From Cristatella mucedo (Eukaryota; Bryozoa; Phylactolaemata; Cristatellidae): a DNA stretch of 55,500 nucleotides. The stretch spans positions 13,817,001 to 13,872,500 of the forward strand of contig WPIO01000003.1 of assembly GCA_009760855.2 (NCBI GenBank), read 5' to 3'. Below, piece after piece: positions 1-11,467 of this stretch. The position numbers and the translations under genes were made by a program. The number at the start of each line of letters is the position of its first letter. Positions within the stretch are counted from its first letter, which is position 1. The notes beneath the pieces were generated by a model. That model saw nothing but the letters and a program-made list of their open reading frames with translations, was not told where the DNA came from and searched no databases.

Positions 1-285
1 ATAGAGCAGCTAATTTATTGTCCATCAAAGACCTGAGGGCACGAGGAGGCTGAAACTGGTGCAGCAGTCCTGCTAGGTATAGAGGAGCCAAGTCGTGGCG
101 GGCCTTGTGGGTCAGCGTAAGAACTTTGCTCTGTATCCGTTGATTACCGGCAGCCATCCAAGCTCTTTTAGCAAGGAGAAACGTGGCCAAACCTCTGGGA
201 CTTGAAAACGTGTCTTGCGGCCATATTCATAGCCATTTGTAGTGGCCTTGTTGCTTTTTCTGGTGGCCCAGCCAGAAGGGAATTA
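1..285 (-). mobile_element. LINE B fragment (C-terminal reverse transcriptase region), truncated by window edge
   Basis: Reverse complement reads like the B copies at 9640-9850 and 35640-35870. It contains the GWLPVNQRIQ-type block, the 'LTLTHKARHGLAP.YLAGL' type block and RALRSL, the usual C-terminal end of a CR1/L2-type reverse transcriptase. Only this part is present, and the rest runs out of the window to the left. Confidence 0.65.
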
Positions 286-1390
286 CTCAACTGCTGCTAT
301 ATAAGAGCAAGCTAAAAGATTATGTGCTTATGTGCTTGGTAGCGTGGGCTTTCTGCTCACCAACTAGACAGTTTAAGCGATGGATCGAGCACTGGGAAAT
401 CGGTTTGAGTGTAAAGCGTGCACATGCTGGAGCCATCGGCATGGCGAATGGGGCTGAACTGCAAACGAAAAGTGTTTCTCATCGGGAGCTCTTGTAAGAG
501 GTTGGGTATCCTGAGGGTATCTGTAATATGTTTGATACGGGACTATTTCATCGAGCTCCTCCGAAGTGCAGCTACGCTCTGGAAAACTGACCAGCCGGTT
601 TCGAGCAGGGCACTAATTGCTGAAGCATAAGACCGCTCCTTACAAGTAGGCTGTCAATCACAAGTGGGAGGTGCTTGGCGTGAGTGTAGCTATTACCCTA
701 GTATTTCATTAGAAGACGAGACCTTGAGTAACTGGCATGTTTTAACTATGCCGAGACGAATTCGTATTTGACCACGCCTCTCAATCCAATTTAACCGGCG
801 CCCGTTATGGCCACCCGCATTGAATTTGCTGCTGCGACAGTTTCCAGTGCCGTTATGTAGACCTTGTATAATTTTGTGCAAAACCCTCGTACAAGTGGAA
901 GCAAAGAAAAGAGCACGGGCCTCCAGTCGATCTCTTTGAGAGACAGCGAGGAATCCAGCTTCAGCAGAGTCACATTTTATGGGACCCCAGCCGCATTTCC
1001 TTTTATCCATCTTCTTTTGCTTTCTCTGTCTGTCCGTGCCAGACTACCGCTCGCTTGTCTGCCTATGACTGCCTCTTTATTGGCTTTCCATTCCCTCTGG
1101 ATTTGCCTTCCTTGATGTGGTTTCCACAGCTATACAGTTTCCACAGAAGAAAATTTACTGGTTTGAAGGGAGCAGGATGTGTACTAAGAACTTGGCAACT
1201 AGTCAAGGTGCTACCGAAATCTAGCAAATCAAAACAGAAGGTCAGCAACCAGGAAGTAACGGCAAAAAACGAAAAAAATGCCCTATTTGTCACTACTGCA
1301 ACCAGGCAGTCCAATCATTGCAGAGGTGAGGTGCAGATCGCGCCACTCCAAATGTTTTAATAGTTGGACTCAAAACAATTAAACAGTTAC
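286..1390. other. No recognised gene
   Basis: Only short overlapping open frames on both strands are present. None has a recognisable domain, and no splice-consistent exon chain was seen. Confidence 0.5.
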
Positions 1391-1395
1391 CAATG

Positions 1396-1396
<1 letters not shown>

Positions 1397-1470
<74 letters not shown>
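1397..1470. repeat. (TA)n microsatellite, about 74 bp
   Basis: Uninterrupted TA dinucleotides. The YIYIYI frame on the minus strand over it is an artefact. Confidence 0.98.
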
Positions 1471-1473
<3 letters not shown>

Positions 1474-1689
1474 GTGCTGGGCCGAAAAATCTACGAACCC
1501 TTGGGATTGACTTATAATCTCTGATAAATTAGTTTTTAGTATGGACTGCAGACCAACCAAATTTAACCAGAGCATGTAATTTGCAAGATTAAGCAGTATT
1601 TGTAACAGCTCGGACATACTACCAACCTAGTTATCTTACCAGATGAAAATATTCGAACTGACCCAGCTGTTGAAGTAATTGGGAAAATT

Positions 1690-3070
1690 TCTGGCTACAT
1701 ACGCTGTTATCAATCCTTCGGCAGCTTTTGATACTATCGATCACCAAGTCCTTCTTGAACGCCTCTCACCTCTGCTGGGGATCTCTGACACTGTTCTGCA
1801 ATGGGTCAGGTCCAATCTCAGTGGGAGACTCCAGAGGATAATGTAAATGAACGCAAATCATCCGAGGTACCTCTGAAGCATGGGGTACCTCAGGGCTCCG
1901 TGCTAGGTCCGGTTCTTTTCACGGTTTATACTTTTCCTCTTGCCTACGTGATTGCCGAGCACAATATAGGCTTTCACTTCTATGCGGATGACACTTAGTT
2001 GTACCTTTGTTTTGAACCATCCCAGCCTTCGAGCACGTCGAATTCTCCCAACTTCTTTGCTGCATATATTGATGACATCCGCACATGGACGACAGCAAAT
2101 TTTCTTAAATTAAATGATGGTAAAACTAACTTACTGGTAATGGGCAAAGAAAGTGTAATTCAGAAATTAGAAAGGCTAACGCTCAAAATAAGCTCTGCCA
2201 GCATATTTCTTCTTGAATCTGCACGAAATCTAGGTGTCATGTTATAAAAAGTGACCTCTCGTTAGACGACCACATCAGCTCCACAATCAAGTCTGCCTAC
2301 TTTCAACTACATAACATTGCAAAAATTTGGGCTTGCTTAGATAGGGATACGACATCTAAGTTGGCCCATGCATTTGTGACATCCCACCTTGACTTCTGTA
2401 AATCACTGCTTGCTGGCCTACCGGCATGTGCAATCAGGCACTTAAAGCTGGCGAAAAACTCAGCAGGCAGGCTTGTATATCGTGAGCGTCGCAGTTGCCA
2501 CATCACACCACTTTTCGTCAACCTGCACTGGCTACCAGTCAGCAAAGGATCGACTTCAAGGTTTTGTCGCTCAATTTTAGGTCCCTTTATTCTTTGGCCC
2601 CAGCCTACCTATCAGATCTATTCCCCCACCAGGCCAAGCACCGTACCACCCGCTTTTCAAAAACTTACCGTTTACCTATACCTCGCACAAATTTCAAATT
2701 CTTTGGAGACCGTGCCCTTAGTTCGTATGCTCCCAAAGCCTGGAACTCACTCCCGAATTCCGTCACGACATCCTCAGACTTGACCACATTTAAAAAGAAA
2801 TTAAAAACGCTCATATTTATCACAGCATTTAATGTGTCTCCACGATTCGTTCTTTATTTGCTTATGCGTGCTGACCCTGTTTCATGCTGCCCCTAACCAC
2901 ACCTGCATGCTGACCCTGTGCATGTCACTCCTAACCATGTTATTCATGTTGTTTATCAAGCTTGTTATTTCCACTCACCATTTGATCGTATTTCCTTGGT
3001 AGCAAATATAAAGCGCCTAGAATAAGATTGAGTTCTCTGAGGGAGCTTTATCAAGTGTATAATTGTTATT
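1690..3070 (+). mobile_element. LINE A copy, 5'-truncated, degraded reverse transcriptase to 3' end
   Basis: The reverse transcriptase is seen in pieces. AAFDTIDHQVL is at about 1715, [14 protein letters not shown] at about 1882, and the catalytic box FYADDT at about 1978 is followed at once by a TAG stop. Next come LNDGKTNLLVMGK, SARNLGVML with a frameshift, SAYFQLHNIAK, HAFVTSHLDFC, a WLPV block and a final AFNVS... tail. The 3' UTR ends with GCGCCTAGAATAAGATTGAG and an ATT-rich end. YADD is intact but frameshifts and stops make it a pseudogene. The family is of CR1/L2 type (non-LTR retrotransposon ORF2). Confidence 0.88.
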
Positions 3071-3075
3071 ATCAT

Positions 3076-3608
3076 TCTCGAAAGATACCATTTTCTAGTA
3101 CCGTTGGAACAGTGTGAAGTAAGATTTAGTAGATGAATGTAGTATCGGACTCTATACAATCTATCTCACCAACTGTGTTGGGCATTTTTCCAGCAATCAT
3201 CGAGAGTTTTATAGATTGCTAACTTGAGCATTCACAACCATAAGTTTGATATAGTTCAAAGAGATGCTAAAATTTGATGACACGGTGGAAAGGAAAAAAT
3301 TGAGCAGCATTTTGTCGTAAACCAGGAATGAAAGAATTCTTTAAAATTGTGCCCTAGGTTAAAACTATCTCAATTTACTAAATTCATGCAATAAATTAAA
3401 CTACCGTCTCATAAACTCAGGGTTCACGTTATAACCCATGCAGGTCACCATGGCTTTCGCATCTCATGTGTTGGCCAATAATTCTAAAGCAGTGCTGTAG
3501 TGCTCTACGGCTATTTTTCATCAGAAAACATAGTGAGCTGGTTTCTTGCTCTAATTGCACTACTGATTTCTGGCATATTCTCTTGCATTTCCTGCACACT
3601 TGTGGTTT
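3076..3608. other. No recognised gene
   Basis: AT-rich unique-looking sequence between a LINE end and a CA array. No supported coding region was seen. Confidence 0.5.
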
Positions 3609-3857
<249 letters not shown>

Positions 3858-3992
3858 CGCGCCTACGGTAAATAAAATGTACATATTAAGTTTGCACGAT
3901 TGTTTAAGGGACTTGGTGGACCTCAAGTCCCCCTTCTTCTGAGCCAAGAGTTCGGCTGAACGGCTGGGTTACCTACCTAAGCTGAATGCTGA

Positions 3993-4146
3993 GCTGGTTT
4001 CGCCCAGTGGTCACGGTGCTCGCCCCGACCAAGGTCTTGCCGAAGTCGTGGTCTTGAGCCCCGAGGCATATTTGAAGCGTCTGAATAGAAATGAAGATTA
4101 AGTTCTCTTAGGGCGCTTTACAAATTAGACCTATTTATTTATTTTA
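3993..4146 (+). mobile_element. SINE S1 copy (tRNA-like head, LINE A-like tail)
   Basis: The head is CTGGTTTCGCCCAGTGGTCA (A-box like), then GCTCGCCCCGACCAAGGTCT and a B-box-like GTCTTGAGCCCC. The tail GAAGATTAAGTTCTCTTAGG GCGCTTTACAAA resembles the 3' end of LINE A, followed by (TTTA)n. It is closely similar to the copy at 10713. Confidence 0.75.
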
Positions 4147-5515
4147 TATTTTTAAGCTGCTGATATAGGAGCCACCCTTTGAAGAGTTTCTCCCTGGAAC
4201 CCTTAGTCCCTATCGGAAAGTCATAAGCTTCTATCGGGTGGCTACCAGGTTTTCAGGCCGGGCTACCGGACTCAGAGAGAAACTCTGCAAACTTTTCGGG
4301 CAGTGCGCCTTCGCTGTTTACTTCTTAGCCACAGCGGGAGGGGGGGTGCACGTGCTCATTACGAGCCGTAGCATACGTCTGACTAACCATTGGTTTAGAT
4401 GACTTTTTACGCTGTCCCGATGACCGATTATGGCGCACCAGGTTCCGACTGATTATAATTCAGATACCAATTATCTCTTTTACTGCCACAGTTTGGCTGA
4501 TTTGCATGCTAGCTAAAGTTTCATTTCAACGTGAGAACGCATTTATTTTTAGACTGGCAGGTCTACAGAGGCTTCTGGAACACATGTCTACGGCGTAGGG
4601 CTGAAGCTGCATGTGCATTGCCTGAATGTGTACTTGAATTTGAATCCTTTGTTCATGGCATTGCGTAATTTTCTCAATAACAACTCTCCATGTATGCTTG
4701 TATGGATAAAACTGTAGTGTTTATGGGTCAATATTCTCAAACGACAACTAATTAGATTGGTGCCTCGTCAATCTACTTCCCTTCACTGGTTACGAAAGTA
4801 CACGTGTTACCTGTAGTTTGGCGATCCGTCTAGATGGAAAGAATATCTTAAATATTATCGTCACTATGAGCAAGAAAGACAAGATTAAACACATTTCAGT
4901 CATTTATGTTCTTGAAGCTAAAAATCTGATGAGCACAAACAGTAAGAAATCAAATGATGATACCCGCATGAGTGAATGCCTATCTCCAGAATCTTGATAT
5001 TGCAATAAGAAAACCTCTTAAGGATGCGTAGGAAAATCATTGACTATATTTGAAATAGAATCCGGAGAAATCAGCCTGAAAACTTGGTGAAGCTTAACCT
5101 CAAGAGGTTGTGACTTACGTAAATAGTTAGTGGGATAAAATGACCAAAAGCCATGTTGCCAATGCACTATGAGCAGGGTACTTGGATAACAAGTACTCAT
5201 TTACGGAACGTTCTATAGCTGGATATGACAATTTGGACCAATTGTTTAACAGGAAATGGCTTCGAATGAAATTCAGGCCGGGATAAGGGGTTTGGAGATT
5301 TATGACGATGCTCCGGATGAAAATTGATGACTTTATTTAAATAAATACAGACTCTTTTGCACATGAATAAATGGAGATTTTGTAAACAAACAAGTATAGG
5401 ATGTTGTACATGAAAAATAAGACATTCTTCTAAAAATAAGCTATAGTGCAGTTTTTGGAGCAAACGTTAATGTAAGCTCTGGTCTCATTTTTGGGGAAAT
5501 ACGGTACGCATAACA
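4147..5515. other. No recognised gene
   Basis: Short open frames only. There is a G-run (GGGAGGGGGGGTG) near 4327. Nothing else is supported. Confidence 0.5.
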
Positions 5516-5519
5516 AGGC

Positions 5520-5665
5520 TACGCTATTAAAAAAAATCGAGGTTCCTGCATCTCATTGCAAGCCCCACCTACTGTCGGGCAGGATTCAAACCTATGACCT
5601 CGGTTGTAAAGTGCAATCTGCCATAATAGGAGAGTACCGTCGAGGTTCGAGGAAATTGGGGATAT
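5520..5665 (-). mobile_element. tRNA-like SINE fragment, possible
   Basis: Reverse complement carries GACCTCGG/GGTTTGAATCCTGCCCGACA-type B box (seen on plus as TCGGGCAGGATTCAAACC, then TATGACCTCGG). Its layout is close to that of S2 at 8545, but only the head region is clear. Confidence 0.4.
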
Positions 5666-6970
5666 TCTAGACCAGTGGTCACGACATCTATGCACGTGAA
5701 CGTGGAGGGGAACGAGCGGCATCTATCTCGAGATTAGTAACCTTCGTCGAATAACGGTAACATATCCCATACCTCGCTATCACTACTCACGGCCAAGTAA
5801 GGGAACACTGAAGAGTCTGGCAAATTTGAGATATTTGATTACAATGGCGACATGCACTATTAGAGTGTCGCCCATGTTCTTTCATTTGAATAAAGCATGC
5901 AAACCTGCGTTCACTCCTCATTGCAGAAAATTGGCTAACCTTGGCGACCTTTGAAGATCGAAATCCATTGAAGTTCCATGACAAGTATAGATACGTAAGC
6001 CACATTTACACAAAACATTGTCATTGAAGTGTGACTATCAGGAAATCGCATATAACCAATACATCTTCTATACGCAGGTCTACCACATGCGTATATAATT
6101 ATATCCATATGTCTAGTTACACATACAAGTCTTCAATCGGTGGACTACTGATTAGCCAGAGGATCGATATCTGACCGGAGCCTCAGAGGAGCCCCAGACT
6201 CCCGATAATTTAAGAGTCGGAACAAAGAAATTGAGGCAAACGTTTGGTATCTAATGTCAAGTGGTTCTGGGAATAACTGTCATCAGCGTAGTACAGCTGC
6301 ATCGCTCTTGGCAATGTGCCTCTCTTGCGATCGTAGGCGTTGGATTCAAGATAACGGAAAGACGATGCGAATCATTGTATAAATAGTTACACTACGTTCC
6401 CAAGCAGCATGGTATTTCTATACGCTTTGTTACTTCAGCCCAACATCAGTTGCAAGGAGTAAACGAGCGTCAGGTTTCTCGGAAGGCCATCTGTTTGTAA
6501 AGACGATGACTCACTGCTTAGCATGAAGTTGCTCGTCATCTCATGGCCATTACGAATATGCCTCGCAGGAAAAGTCTTGCTCTATAACTTATCCATCTGA
6601 ATTTACTATAAAGAGCATAGGGAAGGTCAGGTACGGTTCTCAGGGTCTCGAGGAGCTCACATGGCACTTACTGTGATCAACCAAGTATTGGCTTATAGCT
6701 GGCTTCTGAGATGAATCGATGTAGTCACATCCTTGATTTGATTTTTAAAAGATGCTAGAAAATGCCCAGCGTTTTCTTCTCAGCATTTGATCTGCCCGTG
6801 TGCATGACCATTATGTTTTTTTACGTGTTGAAGTTGTGAACGTTAGCACTAATTAATAAGTATTAAAGACACATGCTTCCTGTCCAGTAAATGTAATGCT
6901 AATGCAAATGTCCGTAAAGTACCGTGAAGAATAAAATTTATCGTAAAGCTTTAATTAAGGTTTTTAATTA
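5666..6970. other. No recognised gene
   Basis: No domain-bearing frame, repeat or RNA structure is recognised in this stretch. Confidence 0.45.
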
Positions 6971-6973
6971 ATA

Positions 6974-7139
6974 CAGTCGACACCGAATATATGAATATGG
7001 GATATAGGAATACTTTGTCTATAAGAATAGCAGTTCCGCGTCTCAGATTTACTCTATTTCACTCCAAACTTGAGATTACTCCGCCTATGAGAATGACCGA
7101 TTGCCGGCCCGAGCATATTCTTACTAGCAGAGTCGACTG
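6974..7139. mobile_element. Candidate MITE with TA target duplication (pogo/Tc1-mariner-like ends)
   Basis: The 166 bp element starts CAGTCGACACCGAATATATG and ends GCAGAGTCGACTG, so the outermost 8 bases are exact inverted repeats. Both sides are flanked by TA (6972-6973 and 7140-7141), and on the left the context is AATTAATA. Inverted similarity further in is weak (GAATAT on both arms). Tc1/mariner/pogo elements duplicate TA. There is no coding capacity. The short inverted repeat includes the self-complementary GTCGAC, so part of the symmetry comes free. Confidence 0.5.
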
Positions 7140-7141
7140 TA

Positions 7142-8040
7142 TTATTCTTATTAATGCTAATAGTACATCGAAAGGCTCGGCGGTTGGCAGCGGACTAACG
7201 ATTGACTGCAAAAGTGAAGCCATCCAATACTTTGGAATGAATCGGTGCGGTCGGTCCGCGTAATGGCGGCAGCCGCCTGATATCCTGTATGCAGTACTTG
7301 GGCGGTACTGCTTGAGCCTCGGATGTGAGAAATGGGAAGTTAGCATTGTCTGGCTGCGCTACCGCCATCAAATCGGCGAAGTGCACTTCAAACACCCCAA
7401 GCCTCATCATCGGGATTGCAGGATGGTTTCTCGAGACCAGCTGTTAATGGGTTCGCGCGACACGGATCTGTAACAGGATCGGACTTGACGTCACAAGGGT
7501 TCAGACTCAGGGTGGCACGGCAAGATCTGATCGGCAATGAAACCGACTGGTAATCGTCCGATGAAATGGCTGGTTGGTGAAATAAGCACCGGAACGAATG
7601 AGTCGCAGGGCGCACCGACCAGCTGATGCTGCCAGAGGGAATTGCCTCACTGGCCTGCTAGCCCCAAGCGAACGGGGCGCTGAAAAGTAGCCTCGGACGA
7701 GCTGACTGTTCTGCACTTTGAGCTATAGCGTACGGTCTCAGACATAGCGAAACAATGCCCACAACTCTCAGTGGCCGTACAGACGTAGCGTTGCTACCTT
7801 GGCAGCGTCTGGTGTATGCATCTTTGCGGGTGTCATGCCCCGGCGGCCATGCCTATCAACGCCACAGAATGGGGTGGCTTGCAATTCTCGCTGGCGATAA
7901 AGCAGCTGCCGATGACGTTCAGCAAAGCCATTATGCGCGTGAAAAGCCCCTTCAATTGTTAGCCAAGAGTTTAATTCAGTTGCAATCGGGTGTGCTTACA
8001 CGTACAAACTTTTTGTCAGCTGTTTCGGATTTCTGACTAG
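7142..8040. other. Moderately GC-rich unassigned sequence
   Basis: Several overlapping frames lie on the minus strand (7195-7716) and one on plus (7755-8036, 93 codons). None shows a known domain and their codons look no better than chance. No exon model is offered. Confidence 0.4.
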
Positions 8041-8078
8041 TCATTTTCTAGAAGCACGAGAGTGCTCGGAAAACTCTC

Positions 8079-8264
<186 letters not shown>

Positions 8265-8544
8265 AATACATTGCACACACTGAACAAGCGTCTTGAAATA
8301 AGTATCCCCAACGTAAGGCAACTTGCTTGGAAAATCACTGCGTCCCATTTGAAAATCAAAGCAACAGTAGCTATTGGATGCCCGGTGTAAAAGGCCAGAG
8401 TGTGCCCCACCCAGAGTATACCCGGGGTTTTAATGCCCAAGCCACTTTATGCCACTGGCTCGAAAAGGTGTAGGCCACTTTCTAACCGGGGTATAAGATA
8501 AGCTACGCGAAACTTAACCACTCCAGGTCAGAATATATAAAATA

Positions 8545-8705
8545 AAAGAATAAATACTAGCTGATTCAACAGCCTCTTTTTTATAGTGACTGAAGAGCCT
8601 TTACGGCTATCACCACCGCTTGCAGTGGCGATTAAGGATCGCCCACCACAGGATTCGAACCCACGACCTCAGGGTCGAGATCATGAAAAGCAACCACCTT
8701 ACGCT
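8545..8705 (-). mobile_element. SINE S2 copy
   Basis: In reverse complement it has GCGTAAGGTGGTTGC, then GAGGTCGTGGGTTCGAATCC (a perfect tRNA B box, GGTTCGAATCC), then GGTGGTGATAGCCGTAAAGG, and a tail GAGGCTGTTGAATCAGCTAG TATTTATT. The same series, nearly base for base, is on plus at 49055-49240. Confidence 0.78.
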
Positions 8706-8935
8706 CCTTGGTCCTACGCTCCTACTTCCATGCTACTCACTACCTCAAATGCTCTCCTGACTCTGCTATGCTTACGACTTTCTTTTTGTTGCGTGAGATG
8801 AAGTCTGCTGGCTACCGAATGCGTACCGAAAGCCGCTTAGGCTGTGAGTGGGCTATACAAAACTCTCCTGCGTAACACCCACATAGTCTTCGTGGCTTTT
8901 TGGAGTTGCAGACGGAGATACATTACAGTACATTA
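8706..8935 (+). mobile_element. LINE B 3' end
   Basis: It carries the B signature series CTTCCATGCTACTCACTACC, TTGCGTGAGATGAAGTCTGC, CGAATGCGTACCGAAAGCCG, CTTAGGCTGTGAGTG and GCGTAACACCCACATAGTCT. This series recurs at 10030, 11230, 17090, 36240 and 48310. Confidence 0.8.
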
Positions 8936-9179
8936 CATTATAGCTCAAAACTATTGATATGACTTGGCCTGGATAGGTATAAAGTGACCAAGTCCATAAT
9001 ATATATCTCCAGGGTATGAAGTGGCCTAGGCCTTTTTAACCCCGGAAATGCTCCCGCCTGGGGGTATACTCTAGTCTGTTATGCCGGTACACTTGGGCTT
9101 GGGTGAAGGTTAGTGATTCGGACCCATAGAATCGGCTATAACTTTTATGCTGACAATACGCAGTGGTATTTTTTTTTAT

Positions 9180-10190
9180 TTAAACCGTCGAAGTCTGCTG
9201 CATTGACTGATAAAACTGTATTTTCGCCTTGCCGACATGCAATGCTAGATATTGGTACATTTTCTTAAACTAAACGACGATATAACGGAACTGTTACTCG
9301 TAGAAAACTCCAAGCGTGAGGCTGGACTAGAAGACTTTGCCCTTATAATAGGTAATGCTGTTTAACGACTGTCACAGTGTGCACGGAATTTAGGTATCAT
9401 CTTTGGCAGCTGCCTAAATGTTAAAAGCTTCGTAAAGAAGATTGCTTCCACAGCTTGCCATCACGTTCGATCCCTATCTAAGATTCGAAATTGTCTTCCA
9501 CGGAGGCTTTCAAAACATTTAACCAGCTCCTAGGTTCTGTCCCAGCTAGAATATTGTAGTTCGCTTTTGGATGCGCTACCGAAAAACCCTCTAGGCCACT
9601 GTAGCTGGTGATGAATACGGTTACATGGCTAGTTTACAAATCCCAAAGGTTTGACCACGTGTCTCCTTTGCTGGAAGAGCTTGGATGGCTGCCGGTTGAT
9701 CAACGAATACAGAGTACAGTTCTTACGCTGAACCACAAGACCCGCCACGGCTTGGCTCCTCCCTACCTAGCAGAACTGCGGCACTAGTTTCATCCTCCTC
9801 GTGCCCTCAGGTCTTCTATAGACATTTAATAAGCTGCCACATTCTTCCGCTTAAAGGCTTGGTAACAGAAGATTTTGGCCTGCAGGTCCTAGACTGTGGA
9901 ACTTACTACTACAACTCCCTATGCAGCGACATCTGCTCTCCTGCTGCTGACTATGGCACATCATTTCCAGCCATCCTGAGCTGCAAATTTTATGCTAATC
10001 ACTTAATTGCCCTCCTGACTCAGCTATGCTTTTCACTTTCTCTTTGTTGGGTGAGTCTAAGTCTGTTTGCTACCGAATGCGAATAGAAAGACGCTTAGGC
10101 TTCGAGTGCGCTATAGAAAACGCTCATGGGTAACACCCACTTAGTATTTGTTGGTTTGTAGAGTTAAAGGTGGCGATAAATTCCGTACAT
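9180..10190 (+). mobile_element. LINE B, longest copy in window, degraded
   Basis: Translated pieces in several frames show the C-terminal part of a CR1/L2-type reverse transcriptase: a SQRFDHVSPLLEELGWLPVD block near 9640, LTLNHKTRHGLAPPYLAELR near 9720 and PPRALRS near 9797. The 3' end series follows (9900-10180). Frames break many times, and 5' parts before about 9180 are missing or unrecognisable. Confidence 0.75.
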
Positions 10191-10191
10191 A

Positions 10192-10690
10192 CATAAGTAC
10201 CAAGCACAATGTGAGCAGCATAAGCGAAATGAGAGCAATTCATACGTATAGAGCAAAGGCGTTGATTAACGGGTAGATTTTTAGCTAACTGTTTTGAGTG
10301 TCCTCAGCTGGGAGATGTCGTGATATCAGTCGGTAGTGAATTTTCGGCCTTGTGAGAATAGGAACTGGAGGCGCGGTCTCCAAGGGATGGTTCGTTGGAA
10401 GCGCAACCACACTAAAAGCCAGAGTAGGGGGTGATGCGATGGCGTGGCAGATAAGGAGCTTTTTTCAAATAGGTAGAGCATGATAACGAATGGAAATAAA
10501 AGTGAGTGAGTGACCGAACCTTGAGGTGGATATGCTGCTTGATAAAGAACCAGTGCAGATCGGTGAGATGTGGTGCAATATGGCAGTTTCGACGATTCAG
10601 TCAGACAAGCCTAGCAGCAGAGTTGTGTACCAACTGTAAACGTCCTATTGTCTAGGCCGAGAGACTTGAAAGTAGCCAACTACAGAATTC
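10192..10690 (-). mobile_element. LINE A fragment, minus
   Basis: Plus-strand text TAGATTTTTAGCTAACTG, then GGGATGGTTCGTTGGAAGCG, AACCAGTGCAGATCGGTGAG and CGTCCTATTGTCTAGGCCGA parallels the minus A copies at 14810-15190 and 39700-40140. Reverse translation gives the FGDR/SSY region and the WLPV/HW block in decayed form. Confidence 0.6.
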
Positions 10691-10712
10691 GAGACTGGTT
10701 GTCGCAAATACA

Positions 10713-10850
10713 CGGTTTGGTCTAGCGGTTCAGGTGCTCGCCCCGACCAAGGTCTGGCTGAGGTCGTGGGCTCGAGCCCCGAAGGCACATATGAAGCGCC
10801 TGAATAGAGTTTATGTTCTCCTGGGGTGCTATACAAATGATTTATTTGTT
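10713..10850 (+). mobile_element. SINE S1 copy, best preserved
   Basis: A box TGGTCTAGCGGTTCAGG and B box GGGCTCGAGCCC sit at tRNA-like spacing. The region between them, GCTCGCCCCGACCAAGGTCT, is shared with the copy at 3993. The tail (GCGCCTGAATAGAGTTTATG TTCTCCTGGGGTGCTATACA) resembles the LINE A end. It sits next to or in a minus LINE A copy. Confidence 0.8.
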
Positions 10851-10910
10851 ATAGATTTATATATCAACTTTGTGGCGAGGATGCCTAGTGTGCGATGAAA
10901 GCTATTTTGA

Positions 10911-11045
10911 ATATATATATATATATATAATTCATTTATATAAATTTTAAGAGAACTTAATCTGTATCCAGACGCTTCACATATGCCACACCTCTCGAGC
11001 CCACGACCTCGGTCATCGAAGGCAGGGGGAGCTGTCGTCTTGCCG
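10911..11045 (-). mobile_element. (TA)n and SINE S1 fragment, minus
   Basis: After a short TA run (10911-10929) the sequence AGAGAACTTAATCTGTATCC, then CTTCACATATGCC and CTCGAGCCCACGACCTCGGT is the reverse complement of the S1 tail and B box. Confidence 0.6.
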
Positions 11046-11159
11046 CAGGTGCTACAAAGGCATTCCGCTCCCCTACCACGAGTTATATAGAGAGCTATTT
11101 GCTAAATGACCAGCTATAACTCATATCACGAGCTGTATCTGAACCTGGGTTCCGAAAGT

Positions 11160-11440
11160 ACCCATTATGCAGTCACGACATCTACTCTCCAACTGCCGAC
11201 TATGGCACATCTTTTTTCAGCGGTCCTGAACTGCTACTTCTATGCTACTCACTACCTCAACTGCTCTCCTAACTCTGCTATCCTTCCCACTTTCTCTTTG
11301 TTGCGTGAGACGAAGTCTGTTGGCTACCGAATGCGTACCGAAAGCCGCTTAGGCTGTGAGTGCGCTATACAAAACTTTCCTGCGTAACGCCCACATGGTC
11401 TTTATGACTTTGTGGAGTTACTGACGGAGATACAACTTGG
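11160..11440 (+). mobile_element. LINE B 3' end
   Basis: It is nearly identical to 17040-17290: CTGCCGACTATGGCACATCT, AGCGGTCCTGAACTGCTACT, GCGTGAGACGAAGTCTGTTG, GCTTAGGCTGTGAGTGCGCT and TGTGGAGTTACTGACGGAGA. High identity between the two implies fairly recent insertions. Confidence 0.82.
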
Positions 11441-11467
11441 TGATCGCAAGGTGCCACGATATTACAC

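Larger units (their letters stand above)
8380..9110. repeat. Imperfect inverted repeat enclosing a SINE and a LINE end
   Basis: The left arm (about 8380-8510) has AGAGTATACCCGGGGTTTTA and AGCCACTTTATGCC. The right arm (about 8960-9095), read in reverse complement, has AGAGTATACCCCCAGGCGGG, then CCGGGGTTAAAAAGG, then GGCCACTTCATACC. The arms match in order but are diverged. Between them lie an S2 SINE (minus) and a LINE B 3' end (plus). This may be a decayed DNA transposon with long inverted ends into which other repeats jumped. Confidence 0.45.

Noticed and set aside
1801-2896. Set of open frames as a host gene
   Set aside because: They are pieces of one LINE A reverse transcriptase broken by shifts and stops.
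10713-10790. tRNA gene
   Set aside because: A and B boxes are good, but there is no clean acceptor stem, several copies share the same non-tRNA body and tail, and the tail resembles a LINE end; it is a SINE head.
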